A DNA stretch of 64,000 nucleotides from Deltaproteobacteria bacterium (GTDB taxonomy: Bacteria; Myxococcota; Kuafuiibacteriia; Kuafuiibacteriales; Kuafuiibacteriaceae): assembly GCA_020632995.1 (NCBI GenBank), contig JACKEN010000003.1:496001-560000 (forward strand). Direction: 5' to 3'. Numbering within the stretch: the stretch's first letter is position 1; the number at the start of each line of letters is the position of its first letter. Below, piece after piece: positions 56,095-64,000 of the stretch. A model generated the notes under the pieces. The model made no database searches. It was not told the origin of the DNA and saw nothing but the letters and a program-made list of their open reading frames with translations. The translations under genes were made by a program, and so were the position numbers.

Positions 56095-56505
56095 TCAGGC
56101 GGAGACGCCGGCCTTCTGCACGTGCTTGATCATCTCGAGGTCCGACTTCTTGATGTGGTTCCGGAGCCAGTCGGTCAGGAAGCGGGACAGGGTCATGGGC
56201 AGGGTGATCTTGCCCGACTCGTAGCCCTGGATGATCTCCACCGCCTTCGCGGTGAGCTCGTCGTGCTGCGCCTTGTGGGCGGCGTAGCCGGGGTAGTTCG
56301 TGCGCTGCATGAGCGCCTCCTCGGTGGCGAAGTGCTCCACCGTGTACTTCGCCAGGCGCTTCAGGACGGGCACCAGGACCTCCCGGCCGTGGTTGGCCAT
56401 GATGGAGTCATGGATCTCGTTGACCATGTCAAACAGCTGCTGGTGCTGGGTGTCGACCTTCTTGTCCCCCGTCACGAACGTGTCGTTCCACTGTGCGATC
56501 TTCAT
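56095..56505 (-). CDS. bacteriohemerythrin
   Basis: 136 residues. A single hemerythrin domain has all di-iron ligands in canonical spacing: His21, His58 with Glu62 (VEHFATEE), His77 and His81 (HKAQH), and His117 with Asp122 (LRNHIKKSD). It reversibly binds oxygen and may store, deliver or sense it. A strong Shine-Dalgarno AAGGAGG lies eight bases before the ATG. The upstream gene is a globin-coupled chemoreceptor, whose open frame overlaps this gene by 77 bases. A joint role in oxygen response is likely. It is convergent with the HTH-citrate synthase gene. Confidence 0.95.
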   Translation of the reverse strand: MKIAQWNDTFVTGDKKVDTQHQQLFDMVNEIHDSIMANHGREVLVPVLKRLAKYTVEHFATEEALMQRTNYPGYAAHKAQHDELTAKAVEIIQGYESGKITLPMTLSRFLTDWLRNHIKKSDLEMIKHVQKAGVSA

Positions 56506-57979
56506 CTCTCGATCCTCCTTCGTGGCCCGAGGCGCTCGCCCCGGACCGAAACCTCGCCAATGTCGTCTGGAGCGCCGCCGCCGCCTCCGAGAGGCTCCCG
56601 GCCGTGGTGCTGACGGACCGGGCCGCGTCCGACGACGCCGCGCTGATGCCCGCCACCCCCGCCACCGAGTCCGCGATCTGCTCGGCCTCGCTCGCGGCGT
56701 TGCTCACCGCCTGCGCGATCTCTCGCGTGGCCATCGTCTGCTCCTGCACCGAGCTGGCCACCATGAGCTGGTACTCGCCCATCTCCTGGACCACCTCGGA
56801 GATGCGGCGCAGGGAGGTGTCGGCGGACGACACATCACCTTGGATGGCGTCCACCATGGCGCGGATCTCCTCCGCCGCCTCCGCGGTCTGCTTGGAGAGC
56901 TGCTTCACCTCGTGGGCCACCACCTGGAAGGCCCGGCCCTTCTCGCCCGCGCGCGCCGCGGTGATGGTCGCGTTCAGCGCGAGCAGGTTGGTCTGGTCCG
57001 CGATGCTCGTGATGATCCGCACCGCCTTGCCGATGCTCTGGCCGCTGTCCTCCAGCTTTCGCAGGACGTCTTGCGCGCTGCCCCCGATCTCGAGGGCGGT
57101 CTCCGCGATGGCCGCGGCCTGGTTGGCGTTGTCGGCCACGTCCGCGATCGCCGCCTCCATCTGGTTCATGGCGGCGGAGATGCTCTGGATCTCGGTGCTC
57201 ACCTCGCTCGCGTGCCCGCGGACGCCCTCGGCCCCTGTGGAGGCGCGGTCGGCGTCCACCGTCATCCGCCCGGACATGTCCTCGAGGTCGCCGGAGCGCG
57301 TCGAGAGGAGGGTGGCCAGGGTCTCGAGCTGGCCGACCGTGCTCCGGAACGCCCCCTTCGCCTCGCGGAGATGGTCACCCAGGTCTGCCTTGTCATCGGT
57401 GGCCAGGGCGGACAGGTCCAGCCCCATGGACTCGAAGAGGCTCAACAGGTAGGCCTCGCCCACCGCCTGCATGTCGTAGTTGAACACCCGGCCGATGGCC
57501 TCGTCCGCCGCGAGGGCCTCGCCGACCTCGAACGTCTCGAGGAGCCGTCGACGGATGAGCCGGGCGTACTCGGCGTAGGAGCCCAGGTACCACTTGAGGG
57601 GCAGCTCGATCCGGTCGTGCAGCCACCCCAACCTGAGGCGATGCTCGTAGTAGCTCAGGTCGTAGCCGGAGCGGGCGCCGGTGAAGAGGGTGCGGAAGTA
57701 GGTGGCCTGGGTGCCCTCGAGGTGCCGGCGGAGGTGGTCGAGCGCCATCCCTCGGGCCGCGGCGACCCTCTCGAAGACGCGCCGGGTGGGGGTGAACGCG
57801 AACTGGTGGTCGTAGAACTCGCGGGCGAGCTCGTCCGCCACCCCGTCCGCCCACTCGGCGAGCCCCGCCATCCGCTGCCGGGTGGCCTCGTCCAGTCGGA
57901 CGTAGGCGCGCCTGTTCCGCAGGTTCTCGTCGCAGATGTGGAACTTGTCACAGAGGGGACTTGCCATCGGGGTCTCCAC
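56429..57979 (-). CDS. globin-coupled chemotaxis-type sensor (HemAT-like)
   Basis: 516 residues. The N-terminal protoglobin domain (about 20-165) has the haem-proximal His121 in RLGWLHDRIELPLKWYLGSY. A linker leads to a soluble methyl-accepting signalling domain (about 255-495) with the CheA/CheW-binding hairpin tip IADQTNLLALNATITAARAG followed by EKGRAFQVVAHEVKQLSKQT. There are no membrane helices, as in HemAT, so it should be a cytoplasmic oxygen sensor. The last 25 residues (RDEDRTVERHVRDGGQEGRH) read through the start of the hemerythrin gene; a missing base would instead let it stop in an ATGA overlap at 56505. The true 3' end is therefore uncertain. Confidence 0.92.
   Translation of the reverse strand: METPMASPLCDKFHICDENLRNRRAYVRLDEATRQRMAGLAEWADGVADELAREFYDHQFAFTPTRRVFERVAAARGMALDHLRRHLEGTQATYFRTLFTGARSGYDLSYYEHRLRLGWLHDRIELPLKWYLGSYAEYARLIRRRLLETFEVGEALAADEAIGRVFNYDMQAVGEAYLLSLFESMGLDLSALATDDKADLGDHLREAKGAFRSTVGQLETLATLLSTRSGDLEDMSGRMTVDADRASTGAEGVRGHASEVSTEIQSISAAMNQMEAAIADVADNANQAAAIAETALEIGGSAQDVLRKLEDSGQSIGKAVRIITSIADQTNLLALNATITAARAGEKGRAFQVVAHEVKQLSKQTAEAAEEIRAMVDAIQGDVSSADTSLRRISEVVQEMGEYQLMVASSVQEQTMATREIAQAVSNAASEAEQIADSVAGVAGISAASSDAARSVSTTAGSLSEAAAALQTTLARFRSGASASGHEGGSRDEDRTVERHVRDGGQEGRHPAPAAV
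56514..56520 (-). promoter_or_regulatory. strong ribosome binding site of the bacteriohemerythrin gene
   Basis: AAGGAGG on the minus strand, eight bases before the ATG at 56505. It lies inside the 3' end of the globin sensor frame and is one of the few full-strength SD sequences in the window, so the hemerythrin may be made at high level. Confidence 0.7.
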
Positions 57980-58083
57980 GACTGGAGATCCTGTTCGTGG
58001 GATCTGCGGGGGTCTTGAGTCCGCACCCCGACTTTTTGGTTTGGGGGATTTGCCCGACTTCGGGCGTGTGACTTCGAGACGCC

Positions 58084-59181
58084 TTGCCGCGGCGCAGCAA
58101 GCTCGGCTACTCAGATGTGCGGGTGACCGTGCGTACGCCGCTTGGGGAGGGCATCTCGGCCTCGCCCCTGTGGATGGTCCTGGACGAGCCGGACCTCCAC
58201 CACCTGGTGGCGCAGCTCCGCACCGCCCTGGTCCACCCCCACGGCCGCGCCACCCGGGTGCTGGATCTCTCGCGGCGCCGTATCGAAGCGGCCCGGTCGG
58301 GCTTCGGCCGCATGATCCTGCACGGGGAGCGCGACCTGCACATGCTCGCTGGTCTCCTCGCCGGCCGCCTGATCCCCACCCACCGGCTCCGCAGCATCGT
58401 GATCGGCGAGGTGGGCCGCACCGGCGATCGCTTCACCCTCGAGAAGGACCTCGACGAGGAGGAGCTGTACCGGAGCACCGACCTGGACCTCGGCAACCGG
58501 CTGCTGTCCCGCCTGCGCTTCTCCGACGGCGACGTCTGGCACAAGGCGGAGCTGGTCTCGAACGTGGTGGCGTACGAGGCGCTCGACGCGAACCCCAACG
58601 GCGTGACGCGGATCCTCACCCGCATCAAGGCGGAGGAGGAGATCTGGAACAAGGTGGCGGACGAGCTCTTCGAGCTGGACCACCTGGTCGAGCGCGACAA
58701 GGCGCTGCGCCACCTGAGCCGCTACGTGAAGGACGTCTTCGGGCTCAAGATCGTGGTCTCGGTCCCCGACGACGTGCGGCGCGCGCATGATGCCTTGCAG
58801 GGGCTCGCGTTCGAGCCACACGAGCTCGAGGCCCGCGCGGTGCAGGGGGCGGAGCACCGGCGCCTCAACTTCCTCGAGGTGAAGGACTACCTCGACGACC
58901 CGAAGAACAGCGGGTGGGCGGCGATGAAGTCGGTGGTGCGCTGGCGCGACCGCACGTTCGAGATCCAGGTCCAGCCCCTGCAGAACTTCTTGCGCGAGCG
59001 GGAGCGGCTGACCCGCGAGAGCCACGCCTCCTTCAAGGCCACCCGCGAACAGGTGCGGGACGAGGTGGCGGCCCGGGTGCCGCTCTTCGGCTACTGCCGC
59101 GCGCTCCTGCAGTGGATCTTCGTGAGCCCCCAGGGCCCGCCGCCCGAGCACCCGGGGGTCGAGGTCCGCATCCACGACTGA
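58084..59181 (+). CDS. RelA/SpoT-domain-like protein, partly degenerate
   Basis: 365 residues with a TTG start (58084). ATG 58174 is a possible later start. The N-terminal 170 residues are not recognised. From about 175 to 330 the order of motifs follows the (p)ppGpp synthetase domain: ILTRIKAEEEIWNKVADE, YVKDVFGLKIVVSV (compare DixGiRiv), FLEVKDYLDDPKNSGWAAMK (compare kDYi..PK.nGYrSlH) and TFEIQVQPLQNF (compare vEiQiRT). Asp217 and Glu293 are kept. However, the Tyr and His of GYrSlH are Trp and Lys, so synthetase activity is uncertain. It is divergent from the globin sensor gene and 39 bases before a glycosidase gene. Confidence 0.72.
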   Translation: MPRRSKLGYSDVRVTVRTPLGEGISASPLWMVLDEPDLHHLVAQLRTALVHPHGRATRVLDLSRRRIEAARSGFGRMILHGERDLHMLAGLLAGRLIPTHRLRSIVIGEVGRTGDRFTLEKDLDEEELYRSTDLDLGNRLLSRLRFSDGDVWHKAELVSNVVAYEALDANPNGVTRILTRIKAEEEIWNKVADELFELDHLVERDKALRHLSRYVKDVFGLKIVVSVPDDVRRAHDALQGLAFEPHELEARAVQGAEHRRLNFLEVKDYLDDPKNSGWAAMKSVVRWRDRTFEIQVQPLQNFLRERERLTRESHASFKATREQVRDEVAARVPLFGYCRALLQWIFVSPQGPPPEHPGVEVRIHD

Positions 59182-59220
59182 CCCTTGGGCGACGTCCAGG
59201 CCCGCGCTACGGTGTGGCCC

Positions 59221-60234
59221 ATGGCTCGGCTGTGTCTGGCGCTCCTCCTGGTCTTCGCGGGGTGCGCGCACGCCCCGGCCGCCGTCGACCCCCTCGCGCA
59301 GCCAGAGAGCGCCCTCCTGGCCGGGCAGGTGGTGGCGGTGGCGTACTCCGGCTACCGGGCCGGGCAGCACCCGGACCGGGGCGAGGGGGCGGTGGAGCCC
59401 TCGGACGCCGAACTGCAAGAAGACCTGCAGATCCTGGCGGCCGCGGGCCTGCGGCTGATCCGCCTCTACGACGCTGGTGAGCTGTCGGCCCGGGTGCTCG
59501 CGCTGATCGAGGCTCGTAAGCTCCCGATGAAGGTGATGCTCGGGGCGTGGCTCGAGGCGGAGGTGAGCAACCACGAGGGCTGCCCGTGGCTCACCGCGCC
59601 CATCCCCGAGGAGCGCCTGACCGCCAACACCATCCGCAACGCGGACGAGGTCGCGCGGGTCATCGCGCTCGCCAACGCGCACCCCGAGGTGGTGGTGGCG
59701 GTGAACGTGGGCAACGAGGCGATGGTGAGCTGGAACGACCACATGGTGCCCCTGCAGGCCATGTTGCGATACCTCCGCCAGGTGCGCGGCGCGATTCGGC
59801 AGCCGGTGAGCACCGCCGACAACTACGTAGTATGGGCGGAGCAGGGCCCGGCGTTGGCGGAGGCGGTGGACTTCGCCGCCGTCCACACCTACCCGGCGTG
59901 GGAGGGCAAGACGGTGGAGGAGGGCCTGGCCTTCACGGTGGAGAACCTCCTCGCGGTGCGCCGCGCCGTCCCCGGCCTCCGGCTGGTCATCGGCGAGGCG
60001 GGGTGGCCCACCGTGGCCTCGGAGTTCGGGGCCCGGGCCTCGGAGGCCCACCAGGCCCGCTACGTGGCCGAGCTGGTGGCGTGGGCCCGGACCCACGCCG
60101 TCACCACCTTCCTCTTCGAGGCCTTCGACGAGGACTGGAAGGGCGACCCCAAGGACCCCGACGGGGCCGAGAAGCACTGGGGGCTCTACACCCTGGGGCG
60201 CGAGCCCAAGCCCGCCGCGGCCCGGCTCCGCTGA
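59221..60234 (+). CDS. glycoside hydrolase family 17-like lipoprotein
   Basis: 337 residues with lipobox FAGC (Cys15). The TIM barrel has GYRAGQHPDRGEGAVEPSDA and LRLIRLYDAGELSARVLALI. The acid/base candidate is Glu166 in VNVGNEAMVSWND; the nucleophile is Glu259 in LVIGEAGWPT, a GH17 signature. GH17 enzymes act on beta-1,3-glucans. The lipid anchor suggests action at the outer membrane or periplasm. The following genes encode a GH1 and another glycosidase on the same strand. The GH1 gene has its own promoter-like element, so the three may not be one transcript. Confidence 0.87.
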   Translation: MARLCLALLLVFAGCAHAPAAVDPLAQPESALLAGQVVAVAYSGYRAGQHPDRGEGAVEPSDAELQEDLQILAAAGLRLIRLYDAGELSARVLALIEARKLPMKVMLGAWLEAEVSNHEGCPWLTAPIPEERLTANTIRNADEVARVIALANAHPEVVVAVNVGNEAMVSWNDHMVPLQAMLRYLRQVRGAIRQPVSTADNYVVWAEQGPALAEAVDFAAVHTYPAWEGKTVEEGLAFTVENLLAVRRAVPGLRLVIGEAGWPTVASEFGARASEAHQARYVAELVAWARTHAVTTFLFEAFDEDWKGDPKDPDGAEKHWGLYTLGREPKPAAARLR

Positions 60235-60248
60235 CGCCCGCCATCGAC

Positions 60249-60294
60249 TTGACACCGACCGCCCCTGCGGCGAAGGTTTGTTCGGAGAACAAAC
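60249..60294 (+). promoter_or_regulatory. promoter and operator-like palindrome of the GH1 gene
   Basis: TTGACA (60249-60254) is a perfect -35 box. The expected -10 position, 17 bases later, is GAAGGT. Directly next to it lies the perfect 19-base palindrome GTTTGTTC-GGA-GAACAAAC (60276-60294), ending three bases before the GTG start. The TTTGTTC/GAACAAA arms resemble operators of sugar-responsive repressors such as ROK or LacI types. A bound repressor would block the transcription start. No regulator gene is adjacent. Confidence 0.6.
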
Positions 60295-60297
60295 AAA

Positions 60298-61641
60298 GTG
60301 GAATCGGGGCAAACGCGGGACGGCGCCCGGGGGGGCGGCGGCTTCGTATGGGGTGCGGCCACCTCCGCCTTCCAGGTGGAGGGCGGCGCGCGCGAGGGCG
60401 GCCGGGGCCCGAGCATCTGGGATACGTTCGCCACGCGGCCGGGCGCGATCGAGGACGGCACCGACGGCCAGGTGGCTTGCGATCACTACCACCGCTTCCC
60501 CGAGGACGTGGCGCTCCTGACCGAGCTCGGGGTCGACGCGTACCGCCTATCGGTGTCGTGGCCGCGGGTGCTGCCGACCGGGGTGGGGGCGACGAGCGCG
60601 GCCGGCCTGGACTTCTACGATCGCCTGGTGGACGCCCTGTGCGCGGCCGGGATCGCGCCGTGGGTCACCCTCTACCACTGGGATCTGCCGGAGGCCTTGC
60701 AGCAGGCGGGCGGCTGGGCCGCGCGGGCCACCGTCGACGCCTTCGCGGACTACGCGGCGCTCGTGGCGCGGCGCCTGGGCGACCGGGTGACCTGCTTCAT
60801 CACCCAGAACGAGCCGTGGTGCGCGGCGATCCTCGGGCACCTCGAGGGCGTGCACGCCCCCGGGCACCAGGACGGGGCCGAGGCGCTGGTGGTGGCCCAC
60901 CACCTCCTCCTGGGCCACGGGCTGGCCACCCAGGCGGTGCGTCGGGAGCGGCCCGGGGCCCGGGTGGGCCTCAGCCACCTCTACCTGCACGTGGAGGCGG
61001 CGGGGCCACAGCTCGAGGCGGCGGCGCGCGAGCTGGACGGGGTCTTCAACCGCTTCTACCTCGACCCGCTCCACGGTAGGGGCTATCCGGAGGACGTCCT
61101 CGCTCACTACGAGGGGCAAGGCTTCCTGCCGAACGGGCTCGCCCACGTGCGACCCGGCGACCTCGAGCTGATCGCCACCCCCGCTGACTTCCTCGGCGTG
61201 AACTACTACACCCGGGCCCGGCTGGGCGGCCCAGCGGAGGGGCCGCTCACCGAGATGGGGTGGGAGGTCTACCCCGACGGGCTGCGGCAGGCGCTGTTGC
61301 GGATCCACCGGGACTACGGCCCGCCGAGCCTGGTCGTGACCGAGAGCGGGGCCGCCTTCGCCGACGCGCCCGACCCCGACGGCGTGGTGCACGACGCGGC
61401 GCGGGTGCGCTACCTCGAGGCGCACAGCGCTGCCGCCCTGGCCGCCCGCGCGGCGGGGGCGCCGGTCGAGGGCTACTTCGTGTGGTCGCTCCTCGACAAC
61501 TTCGAGTGGGCGTTCGGCTACACCAAGCGCTTCGGGCTGGTGCGGGTGGACTTCGAGACCCGGGCCCGGACCCTGAAGGACAGCGGTCGCTGGTACCGCG
61601 ACGCCATCGCGGCCCACCGCGCCGCGGAGGGCGGGAGGTGA
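60298..61641 (+). CDS. GH1 family beta-glucosidase
   Basis: A 447-residue cytoplasmic GH1 enzyme of normal length and without a signal peptide. It starts with GGFVWGAATSAFQVEGGARE, the GH1 N-terminal signature. The acid/base Glu172 lies in FITQNEPWCAAILGH; the nucleophile Glu349 lies in LVVTESGAAFAD. It also has YRLSVSWPRVLP, WVTLYHWDLPEALQ and FVWSLLDNFEWAFGYTKRFG, which line the sugar site. It hydrolyses beta-glucosides such as cellobiose or laminaribiose, the probable end products of the neighbouring glucanases. The GTG at 60298 is the only start candidate before the signature; SD is weak. It stops five bases before the next glycosidase. Confidence 0.95.
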   Translation: MESGQTRDGARGGGGFVWGAATSAFQVEGGAREGGRGPSIWDTFATRPGAIEDGTDGQVACDHYHRFPEDVALLTELGVDAYRLSVSWPRVLPTGVGATSAAGLDFYDRLVDALCAAGIAPWVTLYHWDLPEALQQAGGWAARATVDAFADYAALVARRLGDRVTCFITQNEPWCAAILGHLEGVHAPGHQDGAEALVVAHHLLLGHGLATQAVRRERPGARVGLSHLYLHVEAAGPQLEAAARELDGVFNRFYLDPLHGRGYPEDVLAHYEGQGFLPNGLAHVRPGDLELIATPADFLGVNYYTRARLGGPAEGPLTEMGWEVYPDGLRQALLRIHRDYGPPSLVVTESGAAFADAPDPDGVVHDAARVRYLEAHSAAALAARAAGAPVEGYFVWSLLDNFEWAFGYTKRFGLVRVDFETRARTLKDSGRWYRDAIAAHRAAEGGR

Positions 61642-61645
61642 GGGG

Positions 61646-64000
61646 ATGAGAGCGGCACTCTGGATGGTGCTCGGGTGCGCGGCAAGCTGGCCTGCGGAGA
61701 GCCTGGGTGAGACGGTGACCGCGAGCGTGGCGACGACCGCCAGCGTGGCGGCGGCGCCCGTGGTGGCGCCCCCGCCGGTCGCCCCAGGGCCGCCCGGGGT
61801 TCGGATCGTGCACGACGCGGCGGGCTACAAGCTCCAGGTGGAGGGCCGGGACTTCATGGTCTTCGGCATGAACTGGGGCTACATGCCGATCGGCCAGAAC
61901 TACAGCTACGACTTCTGGGCCAAGCCGGACGACTTCATCGAGGCGGCGCTCGAGCCCGAGATGACCCTGCTGAAGGACATGGGGGTCAACGTCATCCGCC
62001 AGTACGTAGGCATCCCGGCCCGGTGGATCGAGTACATCCACAAACGCTTCGGCATCTACACCGTGCTGAACCACCCCATGGGGCGCTACGGCTTCACCAT
62101 GGACGGGGTCTGGATCTTCCCCACCAACTACGAGGACCCCGAGCAGCGGGCCTACCTCAAGCGTGAGGTGGCGGAGCTGGTCGAGGCCTACAAGGGCACG
62201 CCGGGCCTGCTCTTCTGGCTCCTCGGCAACGAGAACAACTACGGCCTGTTCTGGAGCTCCACCGAGATCGAGGACCTGCCCCAGGGCGATCAGGCGGACG
62301 CCCGGGCGGTGTTCCTGTACACGCTGTACGGCGAGATCATCGACGACATCCACGCCCGCGATCAGGGCCACCCGGTGGCGATCGCCAACGGCGACCTGCA
62401 GTTCGTCGATCTCATCAAGAAGTACGCGCCGAACCTCGACATCCTCGGCTCCAACGTCTACCGCGGCAAGAGCTCGCGGGACCTCTTCCAGGTGGTGCAG
62501 GACAAGCTGCAGGTGCCCTTCGTCTACACCGAGTTCGGCTCCGACGCCTACAACGCGAAGGAGGACCGCGAGGACCACATGGCCCAGGCCGAGTACCTGA
62601 AGGCCCAGTGGGAGGAGATCTACGAGCAGAGCTACGGCAAGGGCGGGGTGGGCAACGCCATCGGTGGGATGGTCTTCCAGTGGAGCGACGGCTGGTGGAA
62701 GTACCAGCAGGAGTCCAACCTCGACGTGCACGACACCAACGCCTCCTGGGCGACGGCGGCCTACGCCTTCGACTACGTGGAGGGCGCCAACAACATGAAC
62801 GAGGAGTGGTTCGGGATCTGCGCCAAGGGGCCGACCGACGCCCGCGGCCTCTACGAGGTGTACCCGCGCACCGCGTACTACGTGCTGCAGCAGGCCTTCG
62901 CCCTCGACCCCTACGCGCCGACCACCACCCCGGCCGAGATCCGGAGGCACTTCGACGCCATCCACCCCGAGCGCCTTTCGCAGCCGTACGAGGTGCAGCG
63001 CCTGCAGGAGCAGGTCAGCCTGCTCTCGATGGTGCGGGCAGCCAACGTGGTGCTCGAGCTGTCGACCTTCACCACCGGCGGCCGGGGGACCCTCGACGTG
63101 AACCGGAACGACACCCGCTTCGACCACATGCAGTCGGTGTACGCGGACCTCGAGGTGCAGCCGTTCTCGCAGGTGAGCGCCAAGGTCTCGCTCAACGTGC
63201 TCGGGCACGTGGCGGCCAACCCGATCGACGAGATCTACTTCGAGAAGCGGGGGCTGCCCCAGCCGGTGCAGGACGGGACCGGGGCCACGGTGGACCTGCC
63301 GGGGGTGGAGCGCATCAAGCTCTACCAGGCGAGCCTGAAGTGGTCGAACACCTACTTCGATCTGGACGGCTTCTACCGGGTCGGCCACGGCCACTGGGGC
63401 TACGAGGGCGACTTCTTCGGGCTCTACCCCGAGGCCTACTACCAGCCGTCGGTGGACATGTTCAACGCCAACACCCCGTCCGGCTTCGTCGTCACCGGCA
63501 AGCGGGCCTTCGAGGGGCTGAAGGTGGCGTTCGGGCCGGAGCTGTGGTGGGGCGCCAACCCCACCCTGCTCGCGAAGTACTACAAGAAGCTCGGGGACCT
63601 GCAGCTGTCGGTGGTGCACCAGGAGGACATCGCCAAGCGGGCCGACGCGGGCACCAGCTCGGTGCTGCCGGTGCCGCGGACGCGGAAGACCGCGGTCTAC
63701 CTTGGATGGAGCGCGGGCGCGCTCCAGCTGGACGTGGGCGGGATCATGGCCGGCACCGACCGCCTGGGCTGGGCCTATCAGGCGGTGCGGGCGGCCGAGG
63801 GCGCCACCTACCTCGACTCCGGCTACTACCTGCTCGACGACGAGATCCGGATCCAGGACACCTTCGGCGGCAAGGTGAAGCTGACCTACACCGGCGGCCG
63901 CTTCAACTTCTACGTGCAAGGTGGCCTGCGCGGCCTGGTGGCCGACGGGGGGCCCAACCCGACCCTGACCTTTACCGGCTGGGGCCTCAAGGAGAGCGGG
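61646..64000 (+). CDS. TIM-barrel glycoside hydrolase lipoprotein with C-terminal beta-rich region (partial, runs off the window)
   Basis: At least 785 residues; the 3' end is beyond 64000. The lipoprotein signal MRAALWMVLGCAAS has lipobox VLGC (Cys11). After a Pro/Ala-rich linker, a TIM barrel of the GH2/GH5 type starts about residue 55 (FMVFGMNWGYMPIGQNYSYD). The acid/base candidate is Glu196 in LLFWLLGNENNYG; the nucleophile is Glu296 in VPFVYTEFGSDAYN. Residues from about 480 are beta-rich (SAKVSLNVLGHVAANPIDEI, LKWSNTYFDLDGFYRVGHGH, KVKLTYTGGRFNFYVQGGLR), like an outer-membrane barrel or porin-type domain. The start is ATG 61646 with GGGAGG upstream, five bases after the GH1 gene. Confidence 0.85.
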   Translation, partial: MRAALWMVLGCAASWPAESLGETVTASVATTASVAAAPVVAPPPVAPGPPGVRIVHDAAGYKLQVEGRDFMVFGMNWGYMPIGQNYSYDFWAKPDDFIEAALEPEMTLLKDMGVNVIRQYVGIPARWIEYIHKRFGIYTVLNHPMGRYGFTMDGVWIFPTNYEDPEQRAYLKREVAELVEAYKGTPGLLFWLLGNENNYGLFWSSTEIEDLPQGDQADARAVFLYTLYGEIIDDIHARDQGHPVAIANGDLQFVDLIKKYAPNLDILGSNVYRGKSSRDLFQVVQDKLQVPFVYTEFGSDAYNAKEDREDHMAQAEYLKAQWEEIYEQSYGKGGVGNAIGGMVFQWSDGWWKYQQESNLDVHDTNASWATAAYAFDYVEGANNMNEEWFGICAKGPTDARGLYEVYPRTAYYVLQQAFALDPYAPTTTPAEIRRHFDAIHPERLSQPYEVQRLQEQVSLLSMVRAANVVLELSTFTTGGRGTLDVNRNDTRFDHMQSVYADLEVQPFSQVSAKVSLNVLGHVAANPIDEIYFEKRGLPQPVQDGTGATVDLPGVERIKLYQASLKWSNTYFDLDGFYRVGHGHWGYEGDFFGLYPEAYYQPSVDMFNANTPSGFVVTGKRAFEGLKVAFGPELWWGANPTLLAKYYKKLGDLQLSVVHQEDIAKRADAGTSSVLPVPRTRKTAVYLGWSAGALQLDVGGIMAGTDRLGWAYQAVRAAEGATYLDSGYYLLDDEIRIQDTFGGKVKLTYTGGRFNFYVQGGLRGLVADGGPNPTLTFTGWGLKESG

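Noticed and set aside
60276..60294. LexA (SOS) box
   Set aside because: The order is GTTC-N3-GAAC, the reverse of the Gram-positive type GAAC-N4-GTTC, and the gene is a beta-glucosidase.
61247..63919. Long minus-strand open frame opposite the glycosidases
   Set aside because: Composition is Val/Leu/His/Arg-rich with no motif, while the plus strand has complete GH1 and TIM-barrel signatures.

Overview
The window is very GC-rich and has the style of a large myxobacterial (Myxococcota) genome. Signs of this are Asp-Ala-Gly-rich lipoproteins, VWA and choice-of-anchor type surface proteins, a giant thrombospondin type 3 / Cys-rich repeat protein with a MYXO-CTERM-like tail, several ECF sigma/anti-sigma pairs, a TM-anchored Ser/Thr kinase, a PEGA pseudokinase and FHA proteins. 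The genus cannot be fixed from the sequence alone. No phage, insertion sequence, CRISPR array or origin was seen.

Layout. 0-4.2 kb: mutA-mutB (methylmalonyl-CoA mutase). 4.3-7.5 kb: an ECF sigma/anti-sigma/DUF4097 operon facing a second DUF4097 gene, with mirrored ECF-like promoters between them. 7.9-13.4 kb: DUF2277 and three related VWA-type exported proteins, two of them a tandem duplication. 13.4-19.6 kb: a beta-propeller cytochrome c, a second sigma/anti-sigma pair and a MauG-type di-heme peroxidase lipoprotein. 19.6-23.4 kb: GST, aminotransferase, two small lipoproteins and a flavin subunit with extra cysteines. 23.4-29.8 kb: a Cys-rich lipoprotein, a kinase and a LolA-BNR fusion. 29.8-31.9 kb: ftsX and a degenerate EnvC. 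31.9-36.6 kb: the giant repeat protein. 37.2-37.6 kb: RNase P RNA. 37.7-43.2 kb: a zinc-ribbon protein, a CAU tRNA, then a tightly overlapping FHA-TPR/pdxA/HEAT/HAMP-like operon. 43.3-47.7 kb: CtpA-type protease, a lipoprotein and the pseudokinase-PEGA protein. 47.8-50.7 kb: CBM21-NHL lipoprotein and a quinone oxidoreductase. 50.7-59.2 kb: a signalling block with a third sigma/anti-sigma pair, a methyltransferase, an HTH-citrate synthase fusion, bacteriohemerythrin, a globin-coupled sensor and a RelA/SpoT-like protein. 59.2-64 kb: a beta-glucan-type glycoside hydrolase cluster running off the end.

Fifteen single-base frame breaks can be placed in ten genes, including the housekeeping gene pdxA. 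In each case adding or removing one base restores a conventional protein, and many sites lie in G or C runs. I read these mostly as residual indel errors of the assembly, and the genes are annotated across the breaks.

The best candidate for something undescribed is at 53.4-56.1 kb. A DNA-binding-domain/citrate-synthase fusion is divergent from a methyltransferase-sigma-anti-sigma operon. The intergenic region carries two copies of the same palindrome (TCGATT-N4-AATCGA), one near each start codon. This looks like a metabolite-sensing repressor built on a citrate synthase fold. Also notable are mirrored ECF-type promoters at 5.34-5.42 kb, a perfect operator-like palindrome before the GH1 gene, and two palindromes before the di-heme peroxidase gene.
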